From BOG-1155 sp963717985 (GTDB lineage: Bacteria; Desulfobacterota; Syntrophorhabdia; Syntrophorhabdales; WCHB1-27), in assembly GCA_963717985.1 (NCBI GenBank), contig CAVQYC010000001.1, positions 372,001-436,000 on the forward strand: a stretch of 64,000 nt of DNA, given 5' to 3'. A model generated the notes under the pieces. The model did not search any database. It was not told the origin of the DNA and saw only the letters and a program-made list of their open reading frames with translations. Position 1 is the stretch's first letter. Every line of letters begins with the position of its first letter. The translations under genes were made by a program, and so were the position numbers. Positions 16,800-25,967 of the stretch are shown here, piece after piece.

Positions 16800-16824
16800 G
16801 CGCATGCTGTAAGAAGGAGAAACC

Positions 16825-17397
16825 GTGCCGACTGTTTTGATCGCCTGTAGGGTGCTGGAAAAGGAGCTTCTCCGTTCCCTTCCGTCCGGCAGCGATGTGG
16901 AGATCGTCTGGCTGGAAGCCGGACTGCACGCCAATCTTCCCCGCCTGGAGGAAGCCCTCGGCGCCGCTCTAGCGGAGGCGTTGCCTTCCGGGCGAAAGAT
17001 CGCCCTCCTCTACGGCCAGGGTTGTCACCCGGAGATAGGATCCTTTCTCGAAAAGCAGGGAGCGGCGGCTTTCCCCGTGAAGAACTGCATCGAGGCCCTC
17101 CTCGGCAAGGACGCGCCGGAGATCAGGGATACAAAGACGATGATCATGACGCCCGGGTGGGTGCGCGCCTGGCCAGCGATTATGGAAGCCCTGGGATGGG
17201 ACGAAGTCGATGTGCGCATGAACCTTGGAAGGTACGAGCGCATACTCGTCGTCGATGCCGGGATCGAGCCGCTTACCGACGAGGAGACCCTATGGTTCTT
17301 TGATCTGATTCAGGTGCCCGTGGAGATCAGAAAGATCGATCTCGCCGCCTTTCGCGATCTCCTTTCAGGGCTTCTCGATGAGAGACGGGGAGCATAG
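16825..17397 (+). CDS. DUF1638 family protein
   Basis: A 190-residue protein that fits the DUF1638 family: N-terminal VLIACRVLEKELL, then WLEAGLHANLPRLEEAL near residue 33, LLYGQGCHPEIG near residue 62, KNCIEALLG near residue 86, and MIMTPGWVRAWPAIMEALGW near residue 106. The conserved Cys residues (C8, C67, C88) and a His suggest a metal or cofactor site. The family is of unknown function and is often found in anaerobes beside corrinoid methyltransferase genes; none is directly adjacent here. It starts with GTG behind GAAGGAG. Confidence 0.75.
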   Translation: MPTVLIACRVLEKELLRSLPSGSDVEIVWLEAGLHANLPRLEEALGAALAEALPSGRKIALLYGQGCHPEIGSFLEKQGAAAFPVKNCIEALLGKDAPEIRDTKTMIMTPGWVRAWPAIMEALGWDEVDVRMNLGRYERILVVDAGIEPLTDEETLWFFDLIQVPVEIRKIDLAAFRDLLSGLLDERRGA

Positions 17398-17447
17398 GCA
17401 GGGGGTATCTAAGCAGCGGATAACGTAAGGGAGGTGCAGCCCTGTGT

Positions 17448-17453
17448 TATAAT
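17448..17453 (+). promoter_or_regulatory. -10-like box upstream of the Crp/Fnr gene
   Basis: TATAAT 14 bases before the GTG start of the regulator. No -35 match is seen at the expected distance. If used, the leader would be very short. It may instead be internal to a longer transcript from 16380. Confidence 0.3.
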
Positions 17454-17467
17454 GGTACGGAAGGACT

Positions 17468-18175
17468 GTGAAAGAGAAAAATTCGTTGTGCTCGTGCAGC
17501 GAAATGCCTGTGTCGGGAACCATGACCGGGTTGTGTCTCGGCCACGTGTGGCTCTTCGAGAGCCTCGAACCCGCGGAGATGCAGGCCTTGATGGGGGCGG
17601 CGGTGAGAAAGGTCTACGCGCCGGGCCAGGCGGTTTTCGCCCAGGCGGACCCCACCGACCGGATGTTCCTGATCAAGGCGGGAAGGGTGAGGCTGAGCAA
17701 GCTCCTCGATGACGGAACCGAGTTCACCCTCGATATCAGGAAGGCGGGTGATTTCCTCGGCGAGAACATGCTCGGCGAAGAGGCGGTCTATCCTGTGACG
17801 GCATGGTGCATGGAGGAGACCCTTACGTGCGGGTTCACGAAAGAGAGATTCGAGAAACTAGTCCTCGACCATCCCCGCATCGGGCTCCAGGTAATGAGAA
17901 ACCTGAGCAAGCGCATCTCTTCTTTAACCAACCGAATCGAGAGCATGTCCCTTACCCACCTCGGCGAACGCCTCTACCATGTGCTTCGCCAGATAGCGCT
18001 GGAGCATGGCATCAAGAGCCGTGACGGGCTCATCATACAGTTCCCCCTTACCCATGAGGACCTTGCATTTCTCGTGGGCGCCCATCGTGTCAGCGTCACA
18101 AGGGCGCTCAAGGAGTTGAAGAGAACCGGAAGCGTGGTTCAGCAGAAGAGGCGCCTCGTCGTGAGGAATGAATGA
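17468..18175 (+). CDS. Crp/Fnr-family transcriptional regulator
   Basis: A 235-residue regulator with an N-terminal cyclic-nucleotide-binding-like barrel (FAQADPTDRMFLIKAGRVRL near residue 56, RKAGDFLGENML near residue 88), a dimerisation helix and a C-terminal winged helix (LTHEDLAFLVGAHRVSVTRA near residue 195). The recognition helix AHRVSVTRALKEL is of the Fnr/Crp kind. Cysteines near the N-terminus (C8, C10, C23) and in the barrel (WCMEETLTCG) could bind a cluster or sense oxidants, but the spacing is not that of E. coli FNR. The two identical dyads at 15806 and 16281 are its likely targets. The start is GTG. Confidence 0.85.
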   Translation: MKEKNSLCSCSEMPVSGTMTGLCLGHVWLFESLEPAEMQALMGAAVRKVYAPGQAVFAQADPTDRMFLIKAGRVRLSKLLDDGTEFTLDIRKAGDFLGENMLGEEAVYPVTAWCMEETLTCGFTKERFEKLVLDHPRIGLQVMRNLSKRISSLTNRIESMSLTHLGERLYHVLRQIALEHGIKSRDGLIIQFPLTHEDLAFLVGAHRVSVTRALKELKRTGSVVQQKRRLVVRNE

Positions 18176-18253
18176 AGACGGGGTCTTTGCGACAGGCGCT
18201 CTTCGCGTCGCGCGCCCGCCTGAAGGGGTCCCAAGGATTCGAAGGAGGTCATC

Positions 18254-19360
18254 ATGAGCGACACGGTCTACGAAAAACTGGCCAGACACCTGGCCGCCCT
18301 GGGCATGGGCTATCCTCCCAAGGCAGAGCTTATCGATATCCTCAAGGAAAGCTTCTCGCCGGAGGAAGCCGAGGTCGCCCTTGCCATACCGACGAGGACG
18401 ATCCCTTTCCAGCCCGTCCCCGCCTCGCAGATCGCAGCCGGGCTGGCCGCCCCGAAAGGGGAAGTGGAGAAGGTGCTGGAGGGTCTCGCGGACCGGGGCC
18501 TGCTCTTTTCAAGAAGGACGGCTTCCGGTGAGATGGGCTATGCCCTGCAGCAGTTCGGGTACGGCTTTCCCCAGACCTATTTCTGGGGAGGCACGGAAGG
18601 GCCTTCCGCAAAGAGGATGGCGGAGCTTATCGTGAGGTATAGCAAGAGGGACCAGTTGCGGGAGGCCTACGGCGCGACGCCGACGAAGGCCCTTCGCTTC
18701 GTCCCTGCCATGGCCTCCTTTACGCCCGAGGAGCACGCGGTCTTCCCCTTCGAGATGATGGAAGAGCTCCTAAATAAGGTGCAGGTGATCGCCCTTGCCC
18801 ACTGCCCGTGCAGGGTTACGGCCCAGCTTCTGGGCAAGAGGAAATGCACCCACGTCCTCGAGGCGTGCATAAAGTACGACGACCTGGCCGAATACGTGAT
18901 CGAGCGCAGGCTCGCCAGGAAGATAACCAGGCAGGAGGCCCTCTCGGTTATCCGCGCCTCGGAGGAGGCCGGTCTCGTCCACCTGGTGGACAACGCGAAG
19001 GAGGGGATCAGGCACACATGCAACTGCTGCGGGTGCTGCTGCTGGTCCGTGGGATCGATACGGCGCAAGACGATCCCCAGGGACGTATTGATGGCCACCT
19101 ATTTCCTCAGGGAGACCGACGAGGACCGGTGCACCGGGTGCGGGGCCTGCGTCGAGATTTGCCCGGTCGGCGCCCTTAAGATGGAGGACGGCATACCCGT
19201 GGCAGACAAGGAGTGGTGCATAGGCTGCGGCGTCTGCGCGGTGCCCTGTCCGTCCGACGCGGTGAAGCTGGTAAGGAGGTCTTCAGCGGTCCCGCCCAAG
19301 GACTTCCGGACATTGCACGAGCAAATACTCAAGGAAAGGGGGCTCGCCGGCCGCCCGTAA
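18254..19360 (+). CDS. 4Fe-4S dicluster protein with extra cysteine-rich region
   Basis: A 368-residue protein with an N-terminal helical, winged-helix-like part (GLAAPKGEVEKVLEGLADRG), a central cysteine-rich region (HCPCRV near residue 184, CTHVLEACIKYDD, then CNCCGCCCW near residue 257) and a C-terminal 2[4Fe-4S] ferredoxin (CTGCGACVEICPVGA near residue 296, CIGCGVCAVPCP near residue 326). This kind of protein is common in anaerobic Deltaproteobacteria and Firmicutes and should be a soluble electron carrier or oxidoreductase partner. The partner is unknown. AAGGAGG precedes the ATG. It follows the Crp/Fnr gene on the same strand by 78 bases and is GC-richer than the bam genes. Confidence 0.78.
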   Translation: MSDTVYEKLARHLAALGMGYPPKAELIDILKESFSPEEAEVALAIPTRTIPFQPVPASQIAAGLAAPKGEVEKVLEGLADRGLLFSRRTASGEMGYALQQFGYGFPQTYFWGGTEGPSAKRMAELIVRYSKRDQLREAYGATPTKALRFVPAMASFTPEEHAVFPFEMMEELLNKVQVIALAHCPCRVTAQLLGKRKCTHVLEACIKYDDLAEYVIERRLARKITRQEALSVIRASEEAGLVHLVDNAKEGIRHTCNCCGCCCWSVGSIRRKTIPRDVLMATYFLRETDEDRCTGCGACVEICPVGALKMEDGIPVADKEWCIGCGVCAVPCPSDAVKLVRRSSAVPPKDFRTLHEQILKERGLAGRP

Positions 19361-19481
19361 GCGGCGCGTTGCCGTGAATGGGCAGCCGGTGATCGGGCGT
19401 CCCGGCCGAGAAGACCCGCACGCCCGTTTACGTCCTGGAGATCGCGCAAAGGAGTGACGAACCGTAAAGAGAGGAAACATC

Positions 19482-19648
19482 ATGCATGTGTTGGCGGAGA
19501 TTTTCTTGAAGAAATGAAGGACCGCTTTGAAATCAATCTGGTCGGGGCGACGACGATCGAGAGTGCGGCGTCCCGGGAGCTTGAGCGTAGAGTTTCCCCT
19601 CCTGTCCGTGGCAGAGAATCGCAGAACGAACCCACTTACCGCTCGTAA
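19482..19648 (+). pseudogene. Possible broken MoaD/ThiS-like small gene
   Basis: ATG at 19482 gives MHVLAEIFLKK and a stop; an overlapping ATGA at 19514 shifts frame and continues MKDRFEINLVGATTIESA. Joined, this resembles the first two strands of ubiquitin-like sulfur carriers (a hydrophobic strand, a charged turn, FEIxLxxGATxxxA). The second half does not look like a MoaD/ThiS C-terminus and no GG end is visible. It may be a decayed gene with frameshifts, or chance. GAGAGGAAAC is a possible ribosome-binding site. Confidence 0.3.
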
Positions 19649-20032
19649 TCGTGCATCTAAGAGGATCAGGCGCGGTTCTCAATTACAGCACGCAAGAACC
19701 GGATGAACCTAAAATTATCGACTCGTTTTTGTGGGGGTGGTTGCAAGTTTAGGGGTAGTTTTGGGGGTATCTCCAGTTTCTCTATATCACAAAAGGCCAT
19801 GATTACGCCATGTTAGGCTCTTAGTTCTACGGCTACTCCCGCTGGGGAGACCACGGAGACGTCCTTTACTCCTTTCACTCGCCGAGCCGTCGAAGCTACC
19901 TCTCTCGCATTTCAGCGGTAATGTTGGAAGGTGTGGGGGCAACCAGATGTGAAGAGTAGCAGGGGCTATGGTATCAAGTCTTTGTGCCGGTTCAGGCTCT
20001 TTCCCCGCCCGGAGAGATTTTCGATGGATGGG
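19649..20032. other. Non-coding stretch left of the IS110-type element
   Basis: No gene is supported here. There is a G/T-rich run near 19727-19775 (GTGGGGGTGGTTGC, then TAGGGGTAGTTTTGGGGGT) on the + strand. The stretch reads like old mobile-element debris; it shows no repeats strong enough to name. Confidence 0.4.
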
Positions 20033-20045
20033 GCGGAAGCCGGGG
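20033..20045 (+). repeat. Subterminal inverted repeat, left, of IS110-type element
   Basis: GCGGAAGCCGGGG, perfectly complementary in inverted orientation to 21682-21694. Further inward, CTATGCTATAAAAG near 20068 resembles the complement of 21637-21649, which extends the inverted similarity. Confidence 0.5.
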
Positions 20046-20177
20046 TGTCGTCCGAGCCGGAGTGTCTATGCTATAAAAGGAGCTTGTAACGGGTTCAGAA
20101 AAAAGGCTACCCTCTTTCTTATCGGGAACCGAGCGGTGGAACCAACACCGCTAATTCAAAGAAAGGGAGGTAGCCAG

Positions 20178-21254
20178 ATGAAGATCTATAAGGTACAGGA
20201 TTTCGTGGTCAAAGGCAAAGAAATGTTCGTTGGTCTCGAGGATTCGAAGAAGACCTGGAGGATCGCTGTGCGGTGTGAGCGCATGCTGGTTCACGAGGCA
20301 TCCATGGAAGCGAAGTATCCCCTGCTGAAGCAGTACTTGAAGAACAGGTTTCCCGACTGCAAGATTCACCTGATTTACGAGGCAAGCTTCAAAGGGTTCA
20401 ACCTTTACGACCGTCTTACTGAAGACGGCATAGACTGCATAGTCATTCCTCCCCATATGGTGACCGAGCCCAAGGTAAGCAGGGTAAAGACGGAGAAAAG
20501 GGACGCCAAACGTCTTGCTCTGATACTGGAGAACTACGATTTCAAAGACCCCTGCTATGTTCCCGACAAAGAGAGAAGGGAAGACCGGCAGGTGAGCCGC
20601 ACCCTCACGGCCGTACAGAAAGATATCATCTGCACCCGCAACCGCATCCGCAAGTTCTTGGACTACTACGGCATCGAAGTACCCTTTGCAGATAAGGGTG
20701 TCTGGCGGAGGAAAGAGTTCTACGCCCTCCGCGAGCTACCCCTCGGTGAATCGCTCAAGGCAGGCATGACCGTGCTCTTGACGCAACTGGAGCAGCTTTG
20801 GGACCATCAGACGACACTGAGGTCTTACCTGCGGGGCCTGTGCAGGAAAGAACGCTACAGAGAGGCCTTCGAGATCGCCAGGAGCCTCCCGGGCATAGGG
20901 TGGTTCACGGCCATCCGCCTTGTCATCGAGCTTGGGGAAGATATCTCCCGCTTTACGAGCGGGAAGAAGATCGCGAGCTTCGTCGGACTGACGTGTTGTG
21001 AATATACTACAGGAGAGACCGAGCGCAAAGGGCGCATCACCGGGATGGGGTCGGGGTTCATAAGACATATCCTGGTCGAGAACTCCTGGATGGCGATCCG
21101 AAGGGACCCGGCCCTGCTGTCCAAATTCTCACGGGTATGGCGGTCGAGCGACAGCAAGAAGAAAGCGATAGTAGCGGTGGCCCGTGTCCTGATCGTTCGC
21201 CTTCGGGCGTGCATACTTGCCGGCAGGCCCTACACTATCGGGGTTGTTCGATAG
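20178..21254 (+). CDS. IS110-family transposase (DEDD type)
   Basis: A 358-residue transposase. The ATG at 20178 is chosen because GGGAGG precedes it; the frame is open upstream but looks non-coding. The N-terminal RuvC-like part has GLEDSKKTWRIAV (first Asp) near residue 18, IYEASFKGFNLYDRL (Glu) and TEKRDAKRLALIL (Asp). A coiled central part follows. The C-terminal Transposase_20 part has SLPGIGWFTAIRLV near residue 240 and then GRITGMGSGFIRHILVE, where the catalytic serine is expected. IS110 enzymes are guided by a structured RNA from the element itself. The gene is intact. A small hairpin GCGGTG...CACCGC lies just before the ribosome-binding site. Confidence 0.88.
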   Translation: MKIYKVQDFVVKGKEMFVGLEDSKKTWRIAVRCERMLVHEASMEAKYPLLKQYLKNRFPDCKIHLIYEASFKGFNLYDRLTEDGIDCIVIPPHMVTEPKVSRVKTEKRDAKRLALILENYDFKDPCYVPDKERREDRQVSRTLTAVQKDIICTRNRIRKFLDYYGIEVPFADKGVWRRKEFYALRELPLGESLKAGMTVLLTQLEQLWDHQTTLRSYLRGLCRKERYREAFEIARSLPGIGWFTAIRLVIELGEDISRFTSGKKIASFVGLTCCEYTTGETERKGRITGMGSGFIRHILVENSWMAIRRDPALLSKFSRVWRSSDSKKKAIVAVARVLIVRLRACILAGRPYTIGVVR

Positions 21255-21681
21255 AAGGATGAGCCAGGAGGGAAGATCTTTGCCGATCTTGCGGAACAAC
21301 GGCGTACAACGATTAGTATGCTGTGCCATATCACGGCCCGGAGTATGTTGACGCCGGTTCCTTCTTTTCGCAGGTAGACACATGTGGCTTGGACCACGAA
21401 TAGCAGGTTGCAAAGAACCTTTTTCCCGAAGGGCTCTTAACATACTGTGGAAATATGGAAAAAGCTTCGCCTTTACCACATTTCCACAGCACGACGGCGG
21501 AAAGACGAAGGGGAGAATCAGTAAGGAAAAAAAGAGGATGCCGGATCCTCAAGGGGGAAAGTTATGAGCTGACGGATGATCAAAGAGGGAGAGGGTAAAA
21601 AAAACCTGAAAGAAGACCGCGCTAAAAGGTCTTGACTTTTATCATAGCAGCATACTGCTCGTATGTGAGGACCCGGACACG
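21255..21681 (+). ncRNA. Candidate guide (bridge/seek) RNA region of the IS110-type element
   Basis: No gene is supported between the transposase stop and the right repeat. The stretch holds several inverted repeats, the strongest at 21446-21488: two 20-base arms with 17 pairs and a three-base loop. A smaller hairpin GAGGAT...ATCCTC lies near 21535. In IS1111-group elements the guide RNA comes from this position. Boundaries and strand are not determined; a call of ncRNA is inference. Confidence 0.4.
21446..21488 (+). repeat. Long imperfect hairpin downstream of IS110 transposase
   Basis: Arms 21446-21465 and 21469-21488 pair at 17 of 20 positions; one more C-G pair adds at the base. The mismatches are at 21455/21479, 21459/21475 and 21463/21471. 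It is too long for a normal terminator and has no T-run after it. Confidence 0.7.
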
Positions 21682-21694
21682 CCCCGGCTTCCGC
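21682..21694 (-). repeat. Subterminal inverted repeat, right, of IS110-type element
   Basis: CCCCGGCTTCCGC, the inverted partner of 20033-20045, lying about 40 bases beyond the stop of lptE. A GCGCCAGGCGC palindrome overlaps its outer edge. Confidence 0.5.
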
Positions 21695-21715
21695 GCCAGG
21701 CGCGAAAAGATCCCG

Positions 21716-21737
21716 GCCCCGCCCATCACTACGGGGC
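21716..21737 (-). terminator. Weak terminator-like hairpin after lptE
   Basis: On the - strand GCCCCG and CGGGGC form a six-pair GC stem around a ten-base loop, directly at the lptE stop codon, followed after eight bases by TTTT. It is only a moderate match to an intrinsic terminator. Confidence 0.35.
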
Positions 21738-22243
21738 TAATAGACTGAGTATAACTGCGAATGGAACCTTCTCGCTATCCGGGCGGCAATCCTCTGCAGG
21801 GCCGCCCTTCTGTTGAAATCTTCGAGGTTGATGCTGCTTGCGTCGTATACCTCGGCATCGCCAAAGGTCCACGTTTTCACCACCTTGTCTTCTTTGGTCA
21901 GGGTCAAGCTGATAGAGGCGATGACCGCTCTTTGCACGGTCTGCCCCGCAGCGCTTAATGCGCCGGGTCCGGTGGTCACCCTCGTGATGACCCCGTGCAA
22001 TGTCGCGTCTGCCCCGCCAGTGCTTATCTGAAAGAGTCCGCTGGCCGCAAGCTCCATGGAGAAGGCCTCGGTGAAGAAGCCGGATACCTGAGGCTCGAAG
22101 CTCTTGTTCACGAAGACAGGGATGTTGAGAGATTTGATCTCACCGCCATATATGCCTTTCTCCCGGACAAGCTCGTACCCGCACCCGCTGAGGAGCGCGA
22201 AGCACACTAGAAGAGAGGCTGATAGTAGTCTATGCCTGTTCAT
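21737..22243 (-). CDS. lptE: LPS-assembly lipoprotein LptE
   Basis: A 168-residue lipoprotein: signal sequence LLVCFALLSGC with the lipobox Cys at position 21, then YELVREKGIYGGEIKSLNIPVF, the LptE-type start of the mature domain (Gly-Tyr after the lipid Cys, a strand ending in PVF). LptE forms the outer-membrane LPS translocon with LptD. Its presence points to a Gram-negative cell with LPS. It lies 7 bases after leuS, a common neighbourhood (leuS-lptE). Confidence 0.88.
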   Translation of the reverse strand: MNRHRLLSASLLVCFALLSGCGYELVREKGIYGGEIKSLNIPVFVNKSFEPQVSGFFTEAFSMELAASGLFQISTGGADATLHGVITRVTTGPGALSAAGQTVQRAVIASISLTLTKEDKVVKTWTFGDAEVYDASSINLEDFNRRAALQRIAARIARRFHSQLYSVY

Positions 22244-22250
22244 GGGACCC

Positions 22251-24740
22251 TCACGCGACGATATTGACGAGCTTGTTCGGCACCACGATCACCTTCCTCA
22301 CCTGCCGGCCCACGAGATGGCGCTGCACCTTTTCAAGCGAAAGGATAAGGCTTTTCAGTGCTGCCTCGTCCGTGTCGCGCTCCACGTCGACCGTATCTCT
22401 CAGCTTGCCGTTCACCTGGATTGCAACAGTCACCGTCTCCTCTCTGACATAAGCCGCATCAAAGGCCGGCCATGGAGAGTTGACGAGGAGCTCGTCGTGG
22501 CCTAGCTCCTGCCAGAGCTCCTGCGTGATGTGCGGGCAGAAAGGGCTCACGAGCACGATGAGATGGTCGACAGCGCCTTTCAGCACACCCAGGCTTTCCC
22601 TGTCCGTACGCCCCGACTCGGCAAACCTGTGGATACTGTTCATAAGCTCCATAGTCGCTGCTATTGCCGTATTCAGGTGAAACCTTTCCACGTCTTCCGT
22701 CACTTTCTTTACGGTCTTATGGACCATACGGACGAGGAGAGAGACTTCCTTGTCCGAGGAGCAGGTCATGGAGGCGGATTCCACAGGCTTCAGCTCGTCT
22801 CTCCGTTCCATGACAAGCCTCCACAGTCTCTGTAGGAAGCGGTAGGAGCCTTCCACACCCTTATCGCTCCAGTCCAGGTCTTTTTCCGGCGGGGAGGCGA
22901 ACAGGCAGAACAGGCGGGCCGTATCGGCGCCGAAGCGCTCGATGAGACGGTCGGGGTCGACTACATTTCCCTTCGACTTGCTCATCTTCGCGCCATCCTT
23001 TATCACCATCCCCTGGGTCAGAAGGTTCTCAAAGGGCTCACGGACCCCCACAAGACCCAGTTCATTCAGCACCCTGTTGAAGAACCTCGAATAGAGCAGG
23101 TGGAGCACGGCGTGCTCCACGCCTCCGATGTACTGGTCCACGGGCATCCAGTAATCGACCGCTTTGCGGTCGAGGGGGGCCTTGTCGTAGTGCGGGCACG
23201 CGTACCTCAGAAAATACCAGGACGATTCAACGAAGGTGTCCATGGTATCCGTTTCTCTCCTTGCCTGTTTCCCGCATTTCGGGCAGCTCACCTTATAGAA
23301 CTCCGGATAGTCGGCAAGGGGAGATCTCCCCACCATCAACACCTGCACATCGAGGGGGAGCACCACGGGCAGGTCCTCATAGCGAACGGGCACGACGCCG
23401 CACTCTTCGCAGTGGACTACAGGGATTGGCGTACCCCAGTAGCGCTGCCGGGAAATCCCCCAATCCTTGAGGCGGTAGTTGATCGTTCGCTTACCTATCC
23501 GGCGCTCTTCCAGGTAGTCGATGATGGCGGGTATGGCGTCCCTGTTGCCCATGCCGTTGAATATACCCGAATTGACCAGCGAGCCCTCGCCCTCGTAGGC
23601 CCGCTCCATGGAAGCGGGGTCGAGGTTTCCGCCATCGGGCATGATGGTGACGATGACCGGCAGATCAAACTCCCCGGCAAACTCGAAGTCCCTTTGATCA
23701 TGAGCGGGAACAGCCATAATGGCGCCCGTCCCATATTCGGCAAGGATGAAATTGCTCACGAAAACGGGTACTTTTTGATCCGTGAGGGGGTTCAGCGCGT
23801 AGGCCCCCGTGAATACGCCTTCCTTTTTCAAGGTAAGCTCGGCCCTGAAACTGCGATCCTGCATCTGCGCCTTTTCCACGAAGGCGGCCACCTCCTTTTC
23901 ATAAGGGGTTCCGACGGATAGCGTCGCGGCAAAGGGATGCTCGGGGGCAAGCACCATAAACGTCACCCCGTAAAGGGTGTCGGGCCTGGTGGTAAAAACG
24001 ATAAGCCGGTTCCCGTTTTCCAGGGGGAAATTGACCTCCACCCCGTAACTCTTGCCTATCCAGTTCCTCTGCATGCTGAGCACCCGTTCCGGCCACCCGG
24101 GCAGCTTCGAAGTGTAGTCGTGGAGCTCGTCGGCATAGCGGGTAATCGCAAAGAACCACTGGGCCATCTCGTTCTGGATCACATCCGAGCCGCACCGCCA
24201 GCACCTGCCGTCCTCGACTTGTTCATTGGCGAGCACGGTCTGGCACTGCCCGCAATAATTGACGGGAGCGCTCTTCCGGTAGACAAGTCCCTTTTCGTAC
24301 ATCTTCAGGAAAATCCATTGCTCCCAGCCGTAATACTCCACATCGCACGTGGCGATCTCCCTGTCCCAGTCATAGCCGAAGCCGAGGCGCTTCAACTGTT
24401 TTTTCATGTAGGCTATATTCTCTGCGGTCCAGGCAGCCGGATGGACACCATGCTGGATAGCCGCATTTTCCGCGGGCATGCCAAAGGCGTCCCACCCTAT
24501 GGGATGGAGCACGTTGAACCCCTTCATTCTCTTGTAACGGGCGATCACGTCGCCGATGGAGTAGTTCCTCACGTGGCCCATATGGATCTTGCCCGAGGGG
24601 TAGGGGAACATCTCCAGAAGGTAAAACTTTTCCCGGTCTTCTTCTTCCGAGACATGAAACAGGCGTCCCTTTTCCCAGGCGGCCTGCCATTTCTCTTCTA
24701 CGGCTTTATGGTCATAGCCCTTGATATCGTTCTTATCCAT
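22251..24740 (-). CDS. leuS: Leucine--tRNA ligase
   Basis: An 829-residue class I synthetase. HMGH in PYPSGKIHMGHVRNYSIGD near residue 50 and KMSKSKGNVVDPD near residue 583 are the two ATP-binding signatures. The editing domain (TTRPDTLYGVTFMVLAPEHP near residue 250) and the zinc-type segment (CPKCGKQ) are present. Length is normal for bacterial LeuRS. It lies between argG (27 bases) and lptE (7 bases) on the same strand. Confidence 0.96.
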   Translation of the reverse strand: MDKNDIKGYDHKAVEEKWQAAWEKGRLFHVSEEEDREKFYLLEMFPYPSGKIHMGHVRNYSIGDVIARYKRMKGFNVLHPIGWDAFGMPAENAAIQHGVHPAAWTAENIAYMKKQLKRLGFGYDWDREIATCDVEYYGWEQWIFLKMYEKGLVYRKSAPVNYCGQCQTVLANEQVEDGRCWRCGSDVIQNEMAQWFFAITRYADELHDYTSKLPGWPERVLSMQRNWIGKSYGVEVNFPLENGNRLIVFTTRPDTLYGVTFMVLAPEHPFAATLSVGTPYEKEVAAFVEKAQMQDRSFRAELTLKKEGVFTGAYALNPLTDQKVPVFVSNFILAEYGTGAIMAVPAHDQRDFEFAGEFDLPVIVTIMPDGGNLDPASMERAYEGEGSLVNSGIFNGMGNRDAIPAIIDYLEERRIGKRTINYRLKDWGISRQRYWGTPIPVVHCEECGVVPVRYEDLPVVLPLDVQVLMVGRSPLADYPEFYKVSCPKCGKQARRETDTMDTFVESSWYFLRYACPHYDKAPLDRKAVDYWMPVDQYIGGVEHAVLHLLYSRFFNRVLNELGLVGVREPFENLLTQGMVIKDGAKMSKSKGNVVDPDRLIERFGADTARLFCLFASPPEKDLDWSDKGVEGSYRFLQRLWRLVMERRDELKPVESASMTCSSDKEVSLLVRMVHKTVKKVTEDVERFHLNTAIAATMELMNSIHRFAESGRTDRESLGVLKGAVDHLIVLVSPFCPHITQELWQELGHDELLVNSPWPAFDAAYVREETVTVAIQVNGKLRDTVDVERDTDEAALKSLILSLEKVQRHLVGRQVRKVIVVPNKLVNIVA

Positions 24741-24767
24741 GCCGCCACCGTGTCTATGGCCCTGCCA

Positions 24768-25953
<1,186 letters not shown>

Positions 25954-25967
<14 letters not shown>

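Larger units (their letters stand above)
20033..21694 (+). mobile_element. IS110-family insertion sequence, IS1111-like
   Basis: An IS110-type transposase gene lies between a 13-base perfect inverted repeat (20033-20045 and 21682-21694). IS1111-group members have such subterminal inverted repeats and a long non-coding right end that makes the guide RNA. Here the right non-coding part is about 430 bases and contains a long hairpin. True ends lie some bases outside the repeats and cannot be fixed without an empty site. Confidence 0.6.

Noticed and set aside
19796..19811. GCCATGATTACGCCA, resembling the lacZ-alpha region of cloning vectors
   Set aside because: Only about 15 bases match and the flanks do not; chance, not vector contamination.
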